Part shown: positions 1-10,744 of the stretch, piece by piece
How positions within the stretch are numbered: position 1 is the stretch's first letter
How the letters are laid out: each line of letters begins with the position of its first letter
DNA from: Dermacentor variabilis
Lineage: Eukaryota; Arthropoda; Arachnida; Ixodida; Ixodidae
Assembly (NCBI RefSeq): GCF_050947875.1
Contig: NC_134570.1
Location: 243,652,584-243,716,583 of the forward strand
DNA: 64,000 nucleotides
Direction: 5' to 3'
The notes under the pieces: model-generated
What the model saw: the letters and a program-made list of their open reading frames with translations, nothing else
The model's database searches: none
Told to the model about the DNA's origin: nothing
Made by a program: the position numbers and the translations under genes

Positions 1-90
1 ACAGTATGTGCGCCGGAAGGACCGTCGGCGCAGTCGATGCTGCGGCACCTGTCACACTAAAAGGAGCGTTTCCTGAGTACGCGTACAAAG
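1..90 (+). CDS. Candidate coding exon, 5' part cut by the window (left arm)
   Basis: The sequence is open from base 3 to base 90 and ends at a strong splice donor, AAAG followed by GTAAGT at 91. The last residues read LKGAFPEYAYK, with one base left over (phase 1). The right-arm counterpart (57,853-58,105, minus strand) gives almost the same peptide but has TAG where this copy has TAC, two codons before the donor. Phase agrees with the next candidate exon at 1,068-1,172. I do not recognise the protein. Conservation of the frame between arms, the donor consensus and the phase match argue for a real exon, although a non-coding explanation cannot be excluded. Bases 91-1,067 would be intron and show nothing else. 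Confidence 0.45.
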
Positions 91-1067
91 GTAAGTCTGG
101 CGCTTGCGCGCATTCTTCCCGTCTATGGTTCGTGAAGTGTGCGTAGTTGTACGTATCGCAAGATCCGTGCAACAACCGAATCCGGATTAGTAAAGCAACA
201 AGAATAATAAATCTGCTTTTTAAATGTTGGTTCTTCATGTCGCAGTGCACATTTAGCAAAAAGTTGCATGGAAATTGCCCTAAAACGTATTGATTTTGTG
301 AACAACTTTATCTATGGTTTATTTGCTTTCACCTATGAAGCACGATAGCGCGGGTGGTTCTTTGATCTAAATGGGCACAAAAATTCAAGCAAGGAAAGTT
401 ACCGTTTGTGCACATAATTTTTCATTGAGAAATTGTGTAGGCATTTCTAGGAGTCGTACGTCGATCTGTCGTCTTCACAGCTAACAGCTGCGCGAGATAG
501 CACCCGATTGCTGTGTCGACGCATGGCCAGACGTTTAGCTTGTATAGAAATTCTTCTTTATAGAGTGTCGACAGATGGCGGGTATAGGCGTCCTGTGTGT
601 TTGCGTGTTTTGATTTTGCAGAGAAGCCGAAATTACAACAGCAATGTTACTTTTTAATAGAAAAATCTTTCTCTTTTCTGTATTGTCTCTCCAGAAAAAA
701 AAGGTGGTCTGTTGTAATTTTCAGCGCAGCGTTCTTTTGGGACCGTACTTTGTTCCGCCGCATGAACGAATTAGGTTTTGGAATGCTTTTCATGGCCTAA
801 GGAATTTTCTTAATAGTACAATTCACATTTCACTTTATACAGAGGTACGTTTGTGTGAAGCTTTTCATATTAGATTCATGTTTGCTACAGTTCGATTTAC
901 GTGTTATATAACCGCATGTGATGTAACAATCAGATATTTGCACAACCAGATGCAGCTTCATGTAACCGGTTGTGTGAGACTTTTCAAAATATAACGTGAT
1001 CTTGTTATATCAAAAGCTTGCCGTTTCAGCAGGGATTACAATAAATTAAGCTTTTCTTATTGTTTAG

Positions 1068-1172
1068 GGATGTCAAGATTTTGTGAACCAGAGGCACCTC
1101 CACATGTGCACCTGCGGCACTTCTGCAGCCTCAACAGCACGGCGAGGTGTCCGACGGGCATGCTGCGACAAG
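1068..1172 (+). CDS. Candidate internal coding exon, phase 1-1 (left arm)
   Basis: The exon follows a pyrimidine-rich acceptor (TTTTCTTATTGTTTAG, ending at 1,067) and ends at CAAG before GTGTGT at 1,173. Its length is 105 nt: two bases complete the codon begun at base 90, then come 34 codons, then one spare base. The frame is open and includes the stretch FCEPEAPPHVHLRHFCSLN. The mirror copy (56,290-56,186) keeps both splice sites but has TGA in place of CGA near the 3' end. No domain is recognised. The reading is inferred from splice signals and phase; no transcript is available. The RTE and CR1 insertions at 1,432-7,708 would lie in the following intron. Confidence 0.45.
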
Positions 1173-1615
1173 GTGTGTACAAAACAGTCGTGCCACTTAC
1201 ACGAGCTGCAGATTTTGTTGGTATCATCCCTATTTGGAAACTCTCCTGAATTTTTCTTCGGTTTACAAATGTGGGCGCATTTTGCAATTTTACGAATATC
1301 ACCTTAGAAAGAGGATGAAATTGTGCTGGTTAAGATGTTTTAAAGCTGTTGAGAGATGGGTGGCATGACATTGTTAAAATGCATGTAAAAATTAATTGTA
1401 GTGGTACTTGTACTGCTTTATTATTAGCAATCATCATCATCAGCCTGGTTATGCGCTCACTGCAGGGCAAAGGCCTCTCCCATACTTCTCCAACAACCGC
1501 GGTCATGTGCTAATTGTGGCCATGTCGTCCCTGCAAGCTCCTTAATCTCATCCGCGCACCTAACTTTCTGCCGCCCCCTGCTACGCCTCCCTTTCCTTGG
1601 AATCCAGTCCGTAAC

Positions 1616-2515
1616 CGCGCAGGCACCTGTCATGATTGTCCTTTTCTTGACGCAGGCCTACCTTGTGTTGGTCTTTCGGAGCCTTCGCGCCTACCTTGCA
1701 AGCATCGAGGGCGCAGCACACCACCGTTTCACAGTTTCTGGCCAACTTTTCAACGGAACAAGGACAGGAGCTGCTACGTGGCCGCTGATTCCCGCCATTA
1801 CTGATGCTCTCATCTGGCAACCTGGAGCCACCTTGTGCGCGGTAAACGCCGCTGGTCTATTTAACCCGCCTCCCTTCCGCTGCCAGTCGGGGCACGCTAC
1901 CGCGCAGGCACCTATCATGACTGTCCCTTTCTTGACGCAGGCCTAGCTTGTGTTGGTCTTTCGCAGCCTTCCCGCCTACCTTGCAAGAATCGAGGGCGCA
2001 GCATACTACCGCTTCACAGTTTCTGGCCAACTTTTCAACGGAAGAAGGACAGGAGCTGCTACCTGGCCGCTGATTCCCGCCATTACTGATGCTCTCATCT
2101 GGCAACCTGGAGCCACCTTGTGCGCGGTAAACGCCGCTGGTCTATTTAACCCGCCTCCCTTCCGCTGCCAGTCGGGGCACGCTACCGCGCAGGCACCTAT
2201 CATGACTGTCCCTTTCTTGACGCAGGCCTAGCTTGTGTTGGTCTTTCGCAGCCTTCCCGCCTACCTTGCAAGAATCGAGGGCGCAGCATACTACCGCTTC
2301 ACAGTTTCTGGCCAACTTTTCAACGGAAGAAGGACAGGAGCTGCTACCTGGCCGCTGATTCCCGCCATTACTGATGCTCTCATCTGGCAACCTGGAGCCA
2401 CCTTGTGCGCGGTCAACGCCGCTGGTCTATTTAACCTGCCTCCCTTCCGCTGCCAATCGGGGCACGCTACCGCGCAGGCACCTGTCATGACTGTCCCTTT
2501 CTAGACGCAGGTTAG
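1616..2515 (+). promoter_or_regulatory. Three 285-bp promoter monomers plus a partial fourth
   Basis: Units start at 1,616, 1,901, 2,186 and 2,471, each exactly 285 bp apart and beginning CGCGCAGGCACCT. Each full unit carries TATTTAA (1,858-1,864 in the first) followed about 25 nt later by a CAGT that could serve as initiator. This is the layout expected of a tandem-monomer LINE promoter, as in mouse L1. Units 2 and 3 are almost identical, and unit 1 is more diverged. Confidence 0.8.
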
Positions 2516-2806
2516 TTACTTACCTTATGCTGCTTCATTTCGCAGCAGCAACCCATTCTTGCTTGCGGTATGGTGCCCCCCTGTAATGCGTGACTTTTAT
2601 CGAAGTTTCCTGAAAGTGGTTTATTTGTATGCGAGTGCTGTTGTCGTGGCTTTTACGCTCCTTTTGTCTGGGGACGTCGAACTTAATCCCCGTCCTGATC
2701 ATAACAGCGCACCGTCCATTGAATCCATTTCTAATACCTTGTGGCGACTTGAAGCGTCGCAAACTACCTTGTTATCTGAGGTAACAATGATCCGGGTTGT
2801 CCAAAG

Positions 2807-2993
2807 CAATATTGCCACATCCTATATGGTCGCCGCGGGTATGTGCCAGGCGATGAGAACGACGCTGAAGTAGCGCGCGAGTGGAAAAACAGAGACGACA
2901 TCGACGTCACGTTGACTGCTCGCGCGCTACTTCAGCGTCGTTCTCATCGCCTGGCACATACCGGCGGCGACCATATAGGATGTGGCAATATTG
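2807..2993. repeat. 75-bp inverted repeat (hairpin) inside ORF1
   Basis: Bases 2,807-2,881 and 2,919-2,993 are reverse complements over 75 positions with a single mismatch (CGCGGG against CCGGCG context), separated by a 37-nt loop. The right half disrupts the ORF1 frame. It looks like a local inverted duplication made by template switching. Confidence 0.92.
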
Positions 2994-3203
2994 AGCACCT
3001 GGTCGACAGTCTTTCAAGTCGTGTTGATGCCTTAAAAACTTGCTGAAAATAACCGTTTCGCCTCTTCAGAGTAAATCCCCTCCCCAAATGCTGAAATTGC
3101 CAAAGTTACTGCTGATGTACATGCCTTAGCCGAAAAGTGCGACGACTTACAAAACCGTCAGCGCCGGTCAAATCTGCTATTTTTTGGTATTCCGGATGAG
3201 AAT

Positions 3204-3217
3204 GGGGGGGGGGGGGG
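3204..3217. repeat. Run of 14 G in LINE ORF1
   Basis: This homopolymer sits where the ORF1 frame is lost after the PDEN residues. Its length may be uncertain in the assembly. Confidence 0.8.
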
Positions 3218-3657
3218 AGGAGAGCTGGACGCGATCAGAGTCGCATGTTGTCTCATTTTGTGCTAATAAGCTAGCCATTACGATTAAAAGCTGTGATATT
3301 GAAAGGGCGCATAGACTAGGACGTTACCAGGTTGGAAAGAACCGTCCGATAATTGCGAAATTTGCAAGATTTAATGATAAAAGGTCAATACTTTCTGCAA
3401 CATCAAAGCTGAAGGATAAACCCTTCGCAGTTCGCGAAGGTTACTCGGCACGTGTCAGAATAGCCCGCCAAAAATTTTTGCACATGCGCAAGAGGCTCGG
3501 TCCACGTCCTTTAAGATTCGTTTTGACAAGCTAGCAATGAACAACAAATTATTCATTTGCGGCTTCCTGACTGATACCGTTAGAGAATTGAAGTCGTAGC
3601 GTTCACCGCAAACTCGCTCGCTGTTATCCTGCCACACCACATGGCCACATTCACACC

Positions 3658-6423
3658 AACCTAAAGTCTCAGTATACGACAGTATTTCATTCCTTCTGGG
3701 AAACGTACGAAGCTATCTTCCTAAAAACGACCTAATAGAAGCCGTTATTGATGACAGTTCTGCCGATATTTCAGTATTTACAGAGTCATGGTTTACTACT
3801 GATATAAACACGCAAGACGTTTTGTCCAGTGTCGTGTTCAACGCCTTCAGAATTGATAGGGTTGGTCGCAGGGGGGGGGGGGGGGTGTCCTCCTACTGAT
3901 TAAATCTGATCTGTCTGCCACCGCAATACCAATCAACGACGAACAAGAAATTCTTTGCGCTAAAGTGTCTTTTCGTTTTTGCACAAATATCATTATCGTG
4001 TGCTACCGTGCGCCCGACTGCGATAAATCTTTTACGAAAGGCTTACACAACTTGCTTTTGCATTTGTTTGCTACATTTCCCAAAAGTAACTTCATCCTCT
4101 GTGGTGATTTTAACCTTCCTGACATTAACTGGGATAAAATGACAGCATCTTCTCAGCTATCTAAAGAATTTCTTGATCTTGTTATAACATTTAACTTCAC
4201 ACAAATGGTTTCTACGCCGACTCGTGGTGCCAATATCCTTGATTGTTTTGGTTTCCAACCCCGATGCTGTTCAATCATTAATGTGTATTGATGGCCTAAT
4301 GATCACAAGATTTTGTTATTTGACCTGACCATTCAGGTACCAACCAGTCAGCCTGCAACAAAATATATCCGGGATTACAACAAAGCAGACTTCTCAAAAA
4401 TAAATCAGGAATTAGATGCTTTTTTTGTGTCTTTTGAGCAGTTCGCTTCCTCGCGAAGTGTAGTGAGCAATTGGCTACTTTAATGTGCCAATTGTCCGCA
4501 TTCGGGGAGATGTCGATAAAGCATGGTTCACCAACTCCCTAAGGAAGCTCGTAAACAAAAAGAAGCGCCTTTTTCGGGAAGCTAAACTCTCGGACGGCGA
4601 TTCCAAATGGAAAAAGAGTATTTCACATACCTCTGCCAACACAATAATGTGTTACGGTAATCAAAAAAGAAATCTTTTCATATCGACCTTCTTAGTATCC
4701 TTCGTGAAAACCCACAGAAATTTTGGACCTTTTACCTACAAACCGCAGTGCTTCTCACAATATAACTTTGTCATATCCTAAAGGACCAACTGTCTCTAAT
4801 GATCATCGATCCGATGTCATGGATTCTTATTTCTCTTCCGTTTTCACTCAAGAACCCGCCTTGGGTAACAGTACCCTTCCTGACTGAAACTTTTCCTGCA
4901 TGCCTTCAATTGACGTCACATCTGAAGGCATTTTGTCCCTCGTCGATAATATGAAGATCTCCAGTGCTCCCGGCCCGGATAACATTCCCGCTAAAGTCGC
5001 CAAAAGCACTAAGGTGCTTACTAGTAAAATTCTGCAAATCATCTTTATGCCGTCTATAACTACCAGTGCCATTCCTAACGACTGGAAGTTAAGCAAGGTT
5101 GTCCCGGTTTTCAAAACTGGCGACAGAACTGATCCATGGAATTATCGCCCGATATCACTCACCGGCATTGCCCGCAAACTTTTTGAACATATAATCTATT
5201 CTCATGTTGCCTCTCATGTTGAAGCTCTTTCCTTTTCTGTAACCAGCATAGCTTCCGACTAGGTCACTCTTCTGAAACTCAACTCTTTGAATTCACTACT
5301 GACCTCCATTTAAACCTTGATTCTCTCTTCCAAACAGGCATAATTAATCTAGACTTTTCGAAAGCCTTTGACCGTGTACCTCACGAACGACTAATGATCA
5401 AAATGAACAGCTTGTGTCTCCATCCTGTAATCACGTCCTGAATCCTGTGCTTCCTATCACGGCCGATCACAGTTTAGAGTGATTGGACAGCGTCACCCTA
5501 CAGTCACCGAAGTATTATCTGGAGTACCGCAAGGTTCAGTCCTTGGACCGCTTTTGTTTTTAATTTTCATCAATGACCTCCCCTCTGGTATTTCGTCAAC
5601 CATCCGGCTCTTTGCCGATGACTGCGTGCTGTACCGCCGTATAAACTCATACAATGATCAGTTGCTTTTACAGCGTGGCCTCACTACAATTGGAAAATGG
5701 TGCACGAAGTGGCTCATGCAGCTAAACGTCAAAAAATGTAAGTTCAAGCGCATATCGCGGAAACACTCTCTCATGTCATACTCTTTGCATTGTCTTCCTA
5801 TTGAGCTGGGTCAATCATACAGGTACGTTGGTATCACTTTCACTAACAAGCTTACATGGTCAAAACATATCCAAAATCTGGTTACTGCCACTAATCGATC
5901 CCTGGGATTCATAAGACGGTCACTATCATCATCAGCCCCTGTGATCCGTCAACTAGCATATGAAACATTTATTCGTACTAAACTGGAATTCGCGTTGGCG
6001 ATATGGAATCCCCATCAAGCGTACGTTGTTGGGCTACTGGAAGCCGTCCAAAATCGCGCAGCCCGGTTTATTACATCCCAGTACGACTATCGGCTAAGTG
6101 TTAGAAACATCAAATCATCCCTCCAAATCCAACCATTAGCACATCGCCGAAATATCTCACGCTTATGCCTCTTTCAAAAGCTCTATTATTATTTCCCGCA
6201 TTTACGCGAGACATTTCTCTTGCCACCCATCCGTACTTCACGCCGTCTCTCAAACAACCTCAGTATTCAACGTCTTCACGGCTCTACTAAATCCTTTAAC
6301 AGCTCTTTCTTGCCGGTAGCTATTGCAGAATGGAATAGTTTACCGCACCGCGTAGTAATCGAACGTAACCCCACCAAGTTTCGAAATATACTAGCGAACT
6401 TTGTGAGTATTGATGCTTATTAA
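3658..6423 (+). pseudogene. LINE ORF2: endonuclease and reverse transcriptase (copy A)
   Basis: The endonuclease (APE) part is spread over frames: NVRSYLPKND, then ADISVFTESWF, then GRRGGGG at the run of 15 G (3,871-3,885), then CGDFNLPDINWD. The RT follows: [49 protein letters not shown] and LFADDCVLYRR, with the catalytic FADD intact. It continues in one open stretch (5,479-6,423) through the thumb, FIRTKLEFALAIWNPHQ, to a stop at 6,421-6,423. Several frameshifts and stops lie between 3,870 and 5,470, so it is inactive. An intact ORF2 nicks target DNA and copies the LINE RNA into it. Confidence 0.88.
3871..3885. repeat. Run of 15 G in the LINE endonuclease
   Basis: This lies at the conserved Arg-Gly-Gly-Gly segment of the endonuclease, so it may be an expansion of natural Gly codons. 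It shifts the frame. Confidence 0.8.
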
Positions 6424-6665
6424 ATTTTACTTTTTTCTACATCACACTTTTTTGAGTGCATTGGTTATTACTTATTGTGTTTGACATTCATTTGATTGCA
6501 CCTTCTTTGCCCTTGTGAATGTTTATTATTGTTGTTTCTTACTTCAGTCATGACTGTTTGTACGTTTCTTTTTCTTATGTATGCTCCCCCCTTATGTAAT
6601 ACTCCAACAGGGGCTTTAAGGGTCAATAAATGATAAAGATGATGATCGGTTATCCTCCCTCCTCA

Positions 6666-7664
6666 TTACATGTCCTGCCCATGCCCATTTCTTTTGTTGA
6701 TTTCAACTAAGATGTAATTAACTCGCATGTGTAACCTCACCCAATCTGCTCTTTTCTTATCCCTTAACGTTGCACCCATCATTCTTCTTTCCATAGTTCG
6801 TTGCGTCATCCTCAATCTAAGAAGAACCCTTTTCGTAAGCCTCCAGGTTTCTGCCCCGTAAGTGAGTACTGGTAAAACACAGCTACTATACACTTTTCTC
6901 TTGAGGGATAATGGCAACCCGCTGTTCATGATCTGAGAATGCCTGCCAAACGTACCGCAGCCCATTCTTATTCTTCTGATTATTTCCGTCTCATGATCCG
7001 GTTCCGCCGTCACTACCTGCCCTAAGTAGATATATTATCTTACCACTTCTCTTCCGAGACTGTTAAACATTACTTTAGTTTTCTGCAGATTAAATTTCTG
7101 ACCCACTCTTCTGCTTTGCCGCTCCAGGTCCGTGAGCATGCATTGCAATTGGTCCCCTGAGTTACTATGCAAGGCAATATCATCAGGGAATCACAAGTTA
7201 CCAAGGTATTCTCTATTAACTTTTATCCCCAATTTGTCCCAATCCAGGTCTCTGAATACCTCCTGTAAACACGCTGTGAATAGCATTGGAGAGATCGTAC
7301 CTCCCGGCCTGACGCCTTTCTTTATTGGAATTTTGTTGCTTTCTTTATGGATGACTACGGTGGCTGTGGAGCCGCCATAGATATCTTTTAATATATTTAC
7401 ATACGGCTCGCCTACACCCTGATTCCGTAATGCCTCCATGACTGCTGAAGTTTCGACAGAATCAAACGCTTTCTCGTAATCAATGAAAGCTATATATAAA
7501 AGTGGGTTATATTCCGCACATTTCTGTGTCACCTCATTGATTGTGTGAATATGGTCACTTGTTGAGTAGCCTTTACGGAATCCTGCCTGGTCCTTTGCTT
7601 GACAGAAGTCTAAGGTTGTTCCTGATTCTATTTGCGATAACCTTAGTAAATAATTTGTAGGCAA
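6666..7664 (-). pseudogene. RTE-type reverse transcriptase, C-terminal half
   Basis: The minus-strand translation carries typical RTE reverse transcriptase blocks: [23 protein letters not shown] and KKGVRPGGTISPMLFT, then the region after the catalytic box, ending in the family tail around RLTKRVLLRLRMTQRTMERR. The catalytic box reads FPDD where the family has FADD, and a TGA replaces an Arg codon four codons upstream. The N-terminal endonuclease is missing because the copy is 5'-truncated. The 3' end of the frame is cut by the nested LINE, so the product is inactive. Its role in an intact element would be target-primed reverse transcription of the LINE RNA. Confidence 0.88.
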
Positions 7665-7965
7665 CTGACAGTAAGCTGATCGGTCTATAATTTTTCACGT
7701 CTTTGGCAATTAGCAATGCAATATCTTTAACGAGAACATCAGAGGGGCACCTGCTTTAGGGAAGTTCGGTCAGAAAAATTCCTTAAACAGCCTAAAGTGG
7801 CAGCAGCAAACACATTGAAAACGCTCTGTAATCTAAAAAAGAACAATGTTGTCAGCGACTGATTTCAAGTTCGCTGCTGCTTTTTGTGCTGCTCGACAAG
7901 TTAAATAATGATTGATAATGTGTGTGTGACGTAATAGTTCTGCGGAAACCCATGAGCTGGAGAGA

Positions 7966-8165
7966 AGTAATTAATAAAGGGAAAATCAGACATCCACCCA
8001 TTCGTAGCAATTGCTACAAAGGAAACCCTATGGGTTCCTAAAGAATGAAAGCCTCACATTTGAACAAAAATTCGTCCTGGTCCGGAACACAAAACCGAGA
8101 CTACAGACTTTCCGGGGCTGCCGCTCTACCATCTGAGCTAACCAGGCGGCTAGCAGATGGCCGGG
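7966..8165 (-). mobile_element. Ruka-like tRNA-derived SINE, minus copy (left arm)
   Basis: On the minus strand the head reads CCTGGTTAGCTCAGATGGTA, a tRNA A-box, followed by a degraded B-box. The body has the segment found in the neighbouring plus copy, ending in a TTTATTAAT-type tail. It is a SINE head rather than a working tRNA gene, because the cloverleaf 3' half is broken and a long unrelated body follows. The family name is from memory of tick SINEs. Confidence 0.75.
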
Positions 8166-8319
8166 GGAAGTCGAATTTGTCGACAACACGAAGAAAAGGC
8201 AAGGGTTTTACGTAATTTTTCTTCCCCTTTAATAATTACTTCTCTCCACCTTGCGTGTTTCCGCTGAGCTATTACGTCAGACTCTTGCCTTTCCTTCGTG
8301 TTGTCGACTAATTTGACTT

Positions 8320-8520
8320 CGCCCGGCCATCTGCTATTCGCCTGGTTAGCTCAGATAATAGAGCGGCTGTCCCGGAAAGGCAGTGGTCCCGGGTTCGAGT
8401 GCCGGACCAGGACGAATTTTTTTCTGCTGTGAGGCTTTGCTTTCGAGGAATCTGTATGCGTTTCCTGTGTAGCAATTGCTACGAGCCGGTGGATGTCTGA
8501 TTTTCCCTCTATTAATAATG
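8320..8520 (+). mobile_element. Ruka-like tRNA-derived SINE, plus copy (left arm)
   Basis: The A-box region GGTTAGCTCAGATAATAGAG and the B-box GGGTTCGAGTGCC are intact enough to recognise. The body ends in GTGGATGTCTGATTTTCCC and a TATTAATAA tail. It lies tail-outward opposite the minus copy at 7,966-8,165, and about 150 bp of shared flanking sequence lies between them. Confidence 0.78.
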
Positions 8521-8529
8521 TGTGTGTGT

Positions 8530-10740
8530 ATGCAACAATGTGAGTGCTGAGAGCAAGCTTTAAAAAATGCGTGCAGTGTCCCCAACAAAGAATTTAGTGT
8601 CTGCTGCATTTTTGCAAAATATCGTGTTCAAAGCTTGGCAGGTAAGACATAAGGTACAACAATAATGTACAGCACTTTGCTGTAGATGCCATATTCATAA
8701 CGTCCATTTTCGGCCTACTTGTATCGTTTATTTAGAATTTGGCCCACCTTCAGTTTGATCAACTTAAATAGGTAGCCCCCCTGAGTTAACTATAATTAGG
8801 GGCTATTGCAGTTATGTATGATATACCTACTCACTGTATTGTGACAGATATCTTTAAGGACTGTGTGGTGAGACATGCATATCCTTTTACTTATGTCTTA
8901 GTACAAGTTGCCCGAAAAAGCAGAAAAGCTTTGCCCACCTTTATTATTATGCTTTCATGAAGGCTTCTAACATATGTGCCCACATAGACTTCATGTTACT
9001 AATTACATTTTCCTAAGTATTGACTGTAGTGTATTACATTATTGCGTATTACATGTTTTCTTTCTTTTTTTGGAGGCGGCTATTCATTTCTATAATACTG
9101 CAGAGAAAGGGACCTCAAAACAAACAGCCACGAAAGGTGGCTTAAAAGTGTATGAGGCTTGGAATTCTATATTCCATCTCCTAAAGCGCTACCAGTAGTA
9201 CCACAAGTAGCAATTGCCTGTTTTATAAGCTAGCTGCCAAATACATAGTCCCATTATGAGTCTGTGTTCTTTTTTCTTCTTTTGTCTGACTTGTTTTGTT
9301 GAATGTTCTCCTTGTAAATGCAGAATTGTTCTTGCCACCTCACGCAATGCTCCAACTGGAGTCTATGAGCTATGTGTATAATAAATAAGTAAATTGCTGA
9401 AGCATGCAACAAATCATGCAGCACAACATTTAAATGTTGCCAATTTATAATGCTTTTCGAGTGCAGCGCAGCATGGAGCATGAGGCTGATCTCTTCAGAT
9501 GTAAAGAAAATTGTAGGTTATGAAAATGTGGTACTACAAACTGCTGGTTGCGCATGTCAGTCAGCCGGTTGCAGTGGCCACGAGTGAGAGTGTAACCGAA
9601 AGCTGGGCATGCTCGACCCTTTTGCATGTGACACGGGATAAAGCTTCAACTCTGCTATTGCTTCTTTTATAACAGGAGCATTCCCCTCACCTCCCCCTCG
9701 TATTATTCTGTCAAATTGCCAATATGCATGACTAATAGAGACTTGGTTATGAGGTTGACTGCTGAACTTGGCTTATGTGTGCCTGAATAGGTAGTGGTGC
9801 CCTTGAAGCAATGCTGTACATTGCTCGCATGCTAATATGGTCAACCTAAAATATGCAATTGCCTGTGACATTCTTAGGGAAACAACGTATTGTGCTGTGA
9901 ATAATGTATAACCAGTTCCCTAAAAAGGACCAGAAACAATATTTCCTCGCCAAACAAAAGTCGTTAGGCACGCCGTGCTCAAGACATGCTTTCTTAAAAA
10001 ATATTATAGCGTGTTGTGTCAACCATCCTATTAAAAGTGGCAAACAAAGGTCATAACACGCTTTAATTTGACGATTAAAATGTGTGTGACTACCTAACTT
10101 CTAGCCTTAGCCTCTTTTGTCGTACACACACCGTTGTGGTACAAAGGGAGCTTCTATGTCATTAGCTAGCTTCTGGGATAAGTACAGACTGAATAGGCAC
10201 TTGTTCCGATTTTGATGTAGTACCATACTGAGCCCCATTAAAAGCTTTATTTTCTTTTTCCATTTAGGTCATGAAACCACTTTTTTCTGAAAGGGAAAGG
10301 CAACCATTCAGAACATAAATCGAGGTAGCCTCGCTGATGGGAAAATTGTGTCTCATATTGTCTGAAACGAGCAATGTTTTTCTCGTTAGACAAGGATTTG
10401 TATTTTTAATACTTGACAAACAGCAAAATATGACCTTTAGCAACCTCATTTGGCAAAAGCATGGCAAGGAATAGGATCCCCTATTTCTGACCATCTATTA
10501 GTGTAAGCGGCTACTGGGCTTCGTTAAATATATTGAAATGGAGTACATTTCTTTCTAGTAGAAGTTTTTTCTGTAATTTGCAAAACGGAGCTAAATTTTC
10601 AATTCTTATGAGCAGCAAAATGTCGTCACAGTTTCTGAAGCAGGGTGGTGCACGCCGCAGCCCATTCTAGGAGACCATAGTGGCGCTGTGAGATCTTGCA
10701 TGTGGCTGTTTAGCGCAAAAAACCTGAAAAAAAGAAGACA
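8530..10740. other. Shared arm sequence without a recognisable gene
   Basis: This pairs with about 53,080-55,300 in the right arm. Open frames here are short and not kept in both arms. One possible short exon is noted at 53,500-53,546 and its left-arm relic at 10,268-10,314. Confidence 0.6.
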
Positions 10741-10744
10741 GTGG

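Larger units (their letters stand above)
2559..3599 (+). pseudogene. LINE ORF1 with an N-terminal 2A-like motif (copy A)
   Basis: The frame opens at 2,559. A hydrophobic stretch leads into LLLSGDVELNPRPD, a close match to the ribosome-skipping 2A motif DVExNPGP, but with Arg in place of the final Gly. The frame then breaks inside a 75-bp inverted repeat (2,807-2,993) and again around a run of 14 G (3,204-3,217). After it, the RNA-binding core of CR1 ORF1 is visible: RSNLLFFGIPDE, then IERAHRLGRYQVGKNRPII, ending at the TAG at 3,597. An intact protein would bind LINE RNA as a nucleic-acid chaperone. This copy cannot be made as one product. Confidence 0.75.
1616..6650 (+). mobile_element. CR1-type LINE with tandem 5' promoter repeats (copy A)
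   Basis: The order is 285-bp tandem units (1,616-2,470 plus a partial fourth), an ORF1 relic (2,559-3,599), an endonuclease and reverse transcriptase ORF2 relic (about 3,658-6,423), a 3' UTR and a short GAT-rich tail ending near 6,645. It is inserted inside the RTE element: the RTE tail codons stop at 1,615 and resume near 6,646. About ten bases expected from the RTE consensus seem lost at the junction. ORF1 and the endonuclease are interrupted by frameshifts, including two poly-G runs. The clade call (CR1-like) rests on ORF layout and RT blocks, not on a tree. Confidence 0.88.
1432..7708 (-). mobile_element. RTE-type LINE, 5'-truncated, split by a nested CR1-type LINE
   Basis: The element lies on the minus strand, from about 7,708 down to 1,432, where a (CAT)n tract marks its 3' tail. 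ATTAGCAAT flanks it on both sides (1,423-1,431 and 7,709-7,717), while the right arm has a single copy at the equivalent site, so this is a target-site duplication with a visible empty site. Two coding parts are seen: RT at 6,666-7,664 and the C-terminal tail at about 1,440-1,615. Between them sits the plus-strand LINE 1,616-6,650, inserted within the codons after the conserved tail motif. The same family has an independent copy at 56,414-57,008. Confidence 0.88.

Noticed and set aside
1581..2488. Several overlapping frames of 65-104 residues on both strands
   Set aside because: They repeat with the 285-bp promoter units and are chance frames in the array.
8100..8420. tRNA genes suggested by A-box and B-box sequences
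   Set aside because: Both hits are followed by the same long non-tRNA body and A/T tail, occur as an inverted pair in each arm, and have damaged tRNA halves. They are SINE heads.
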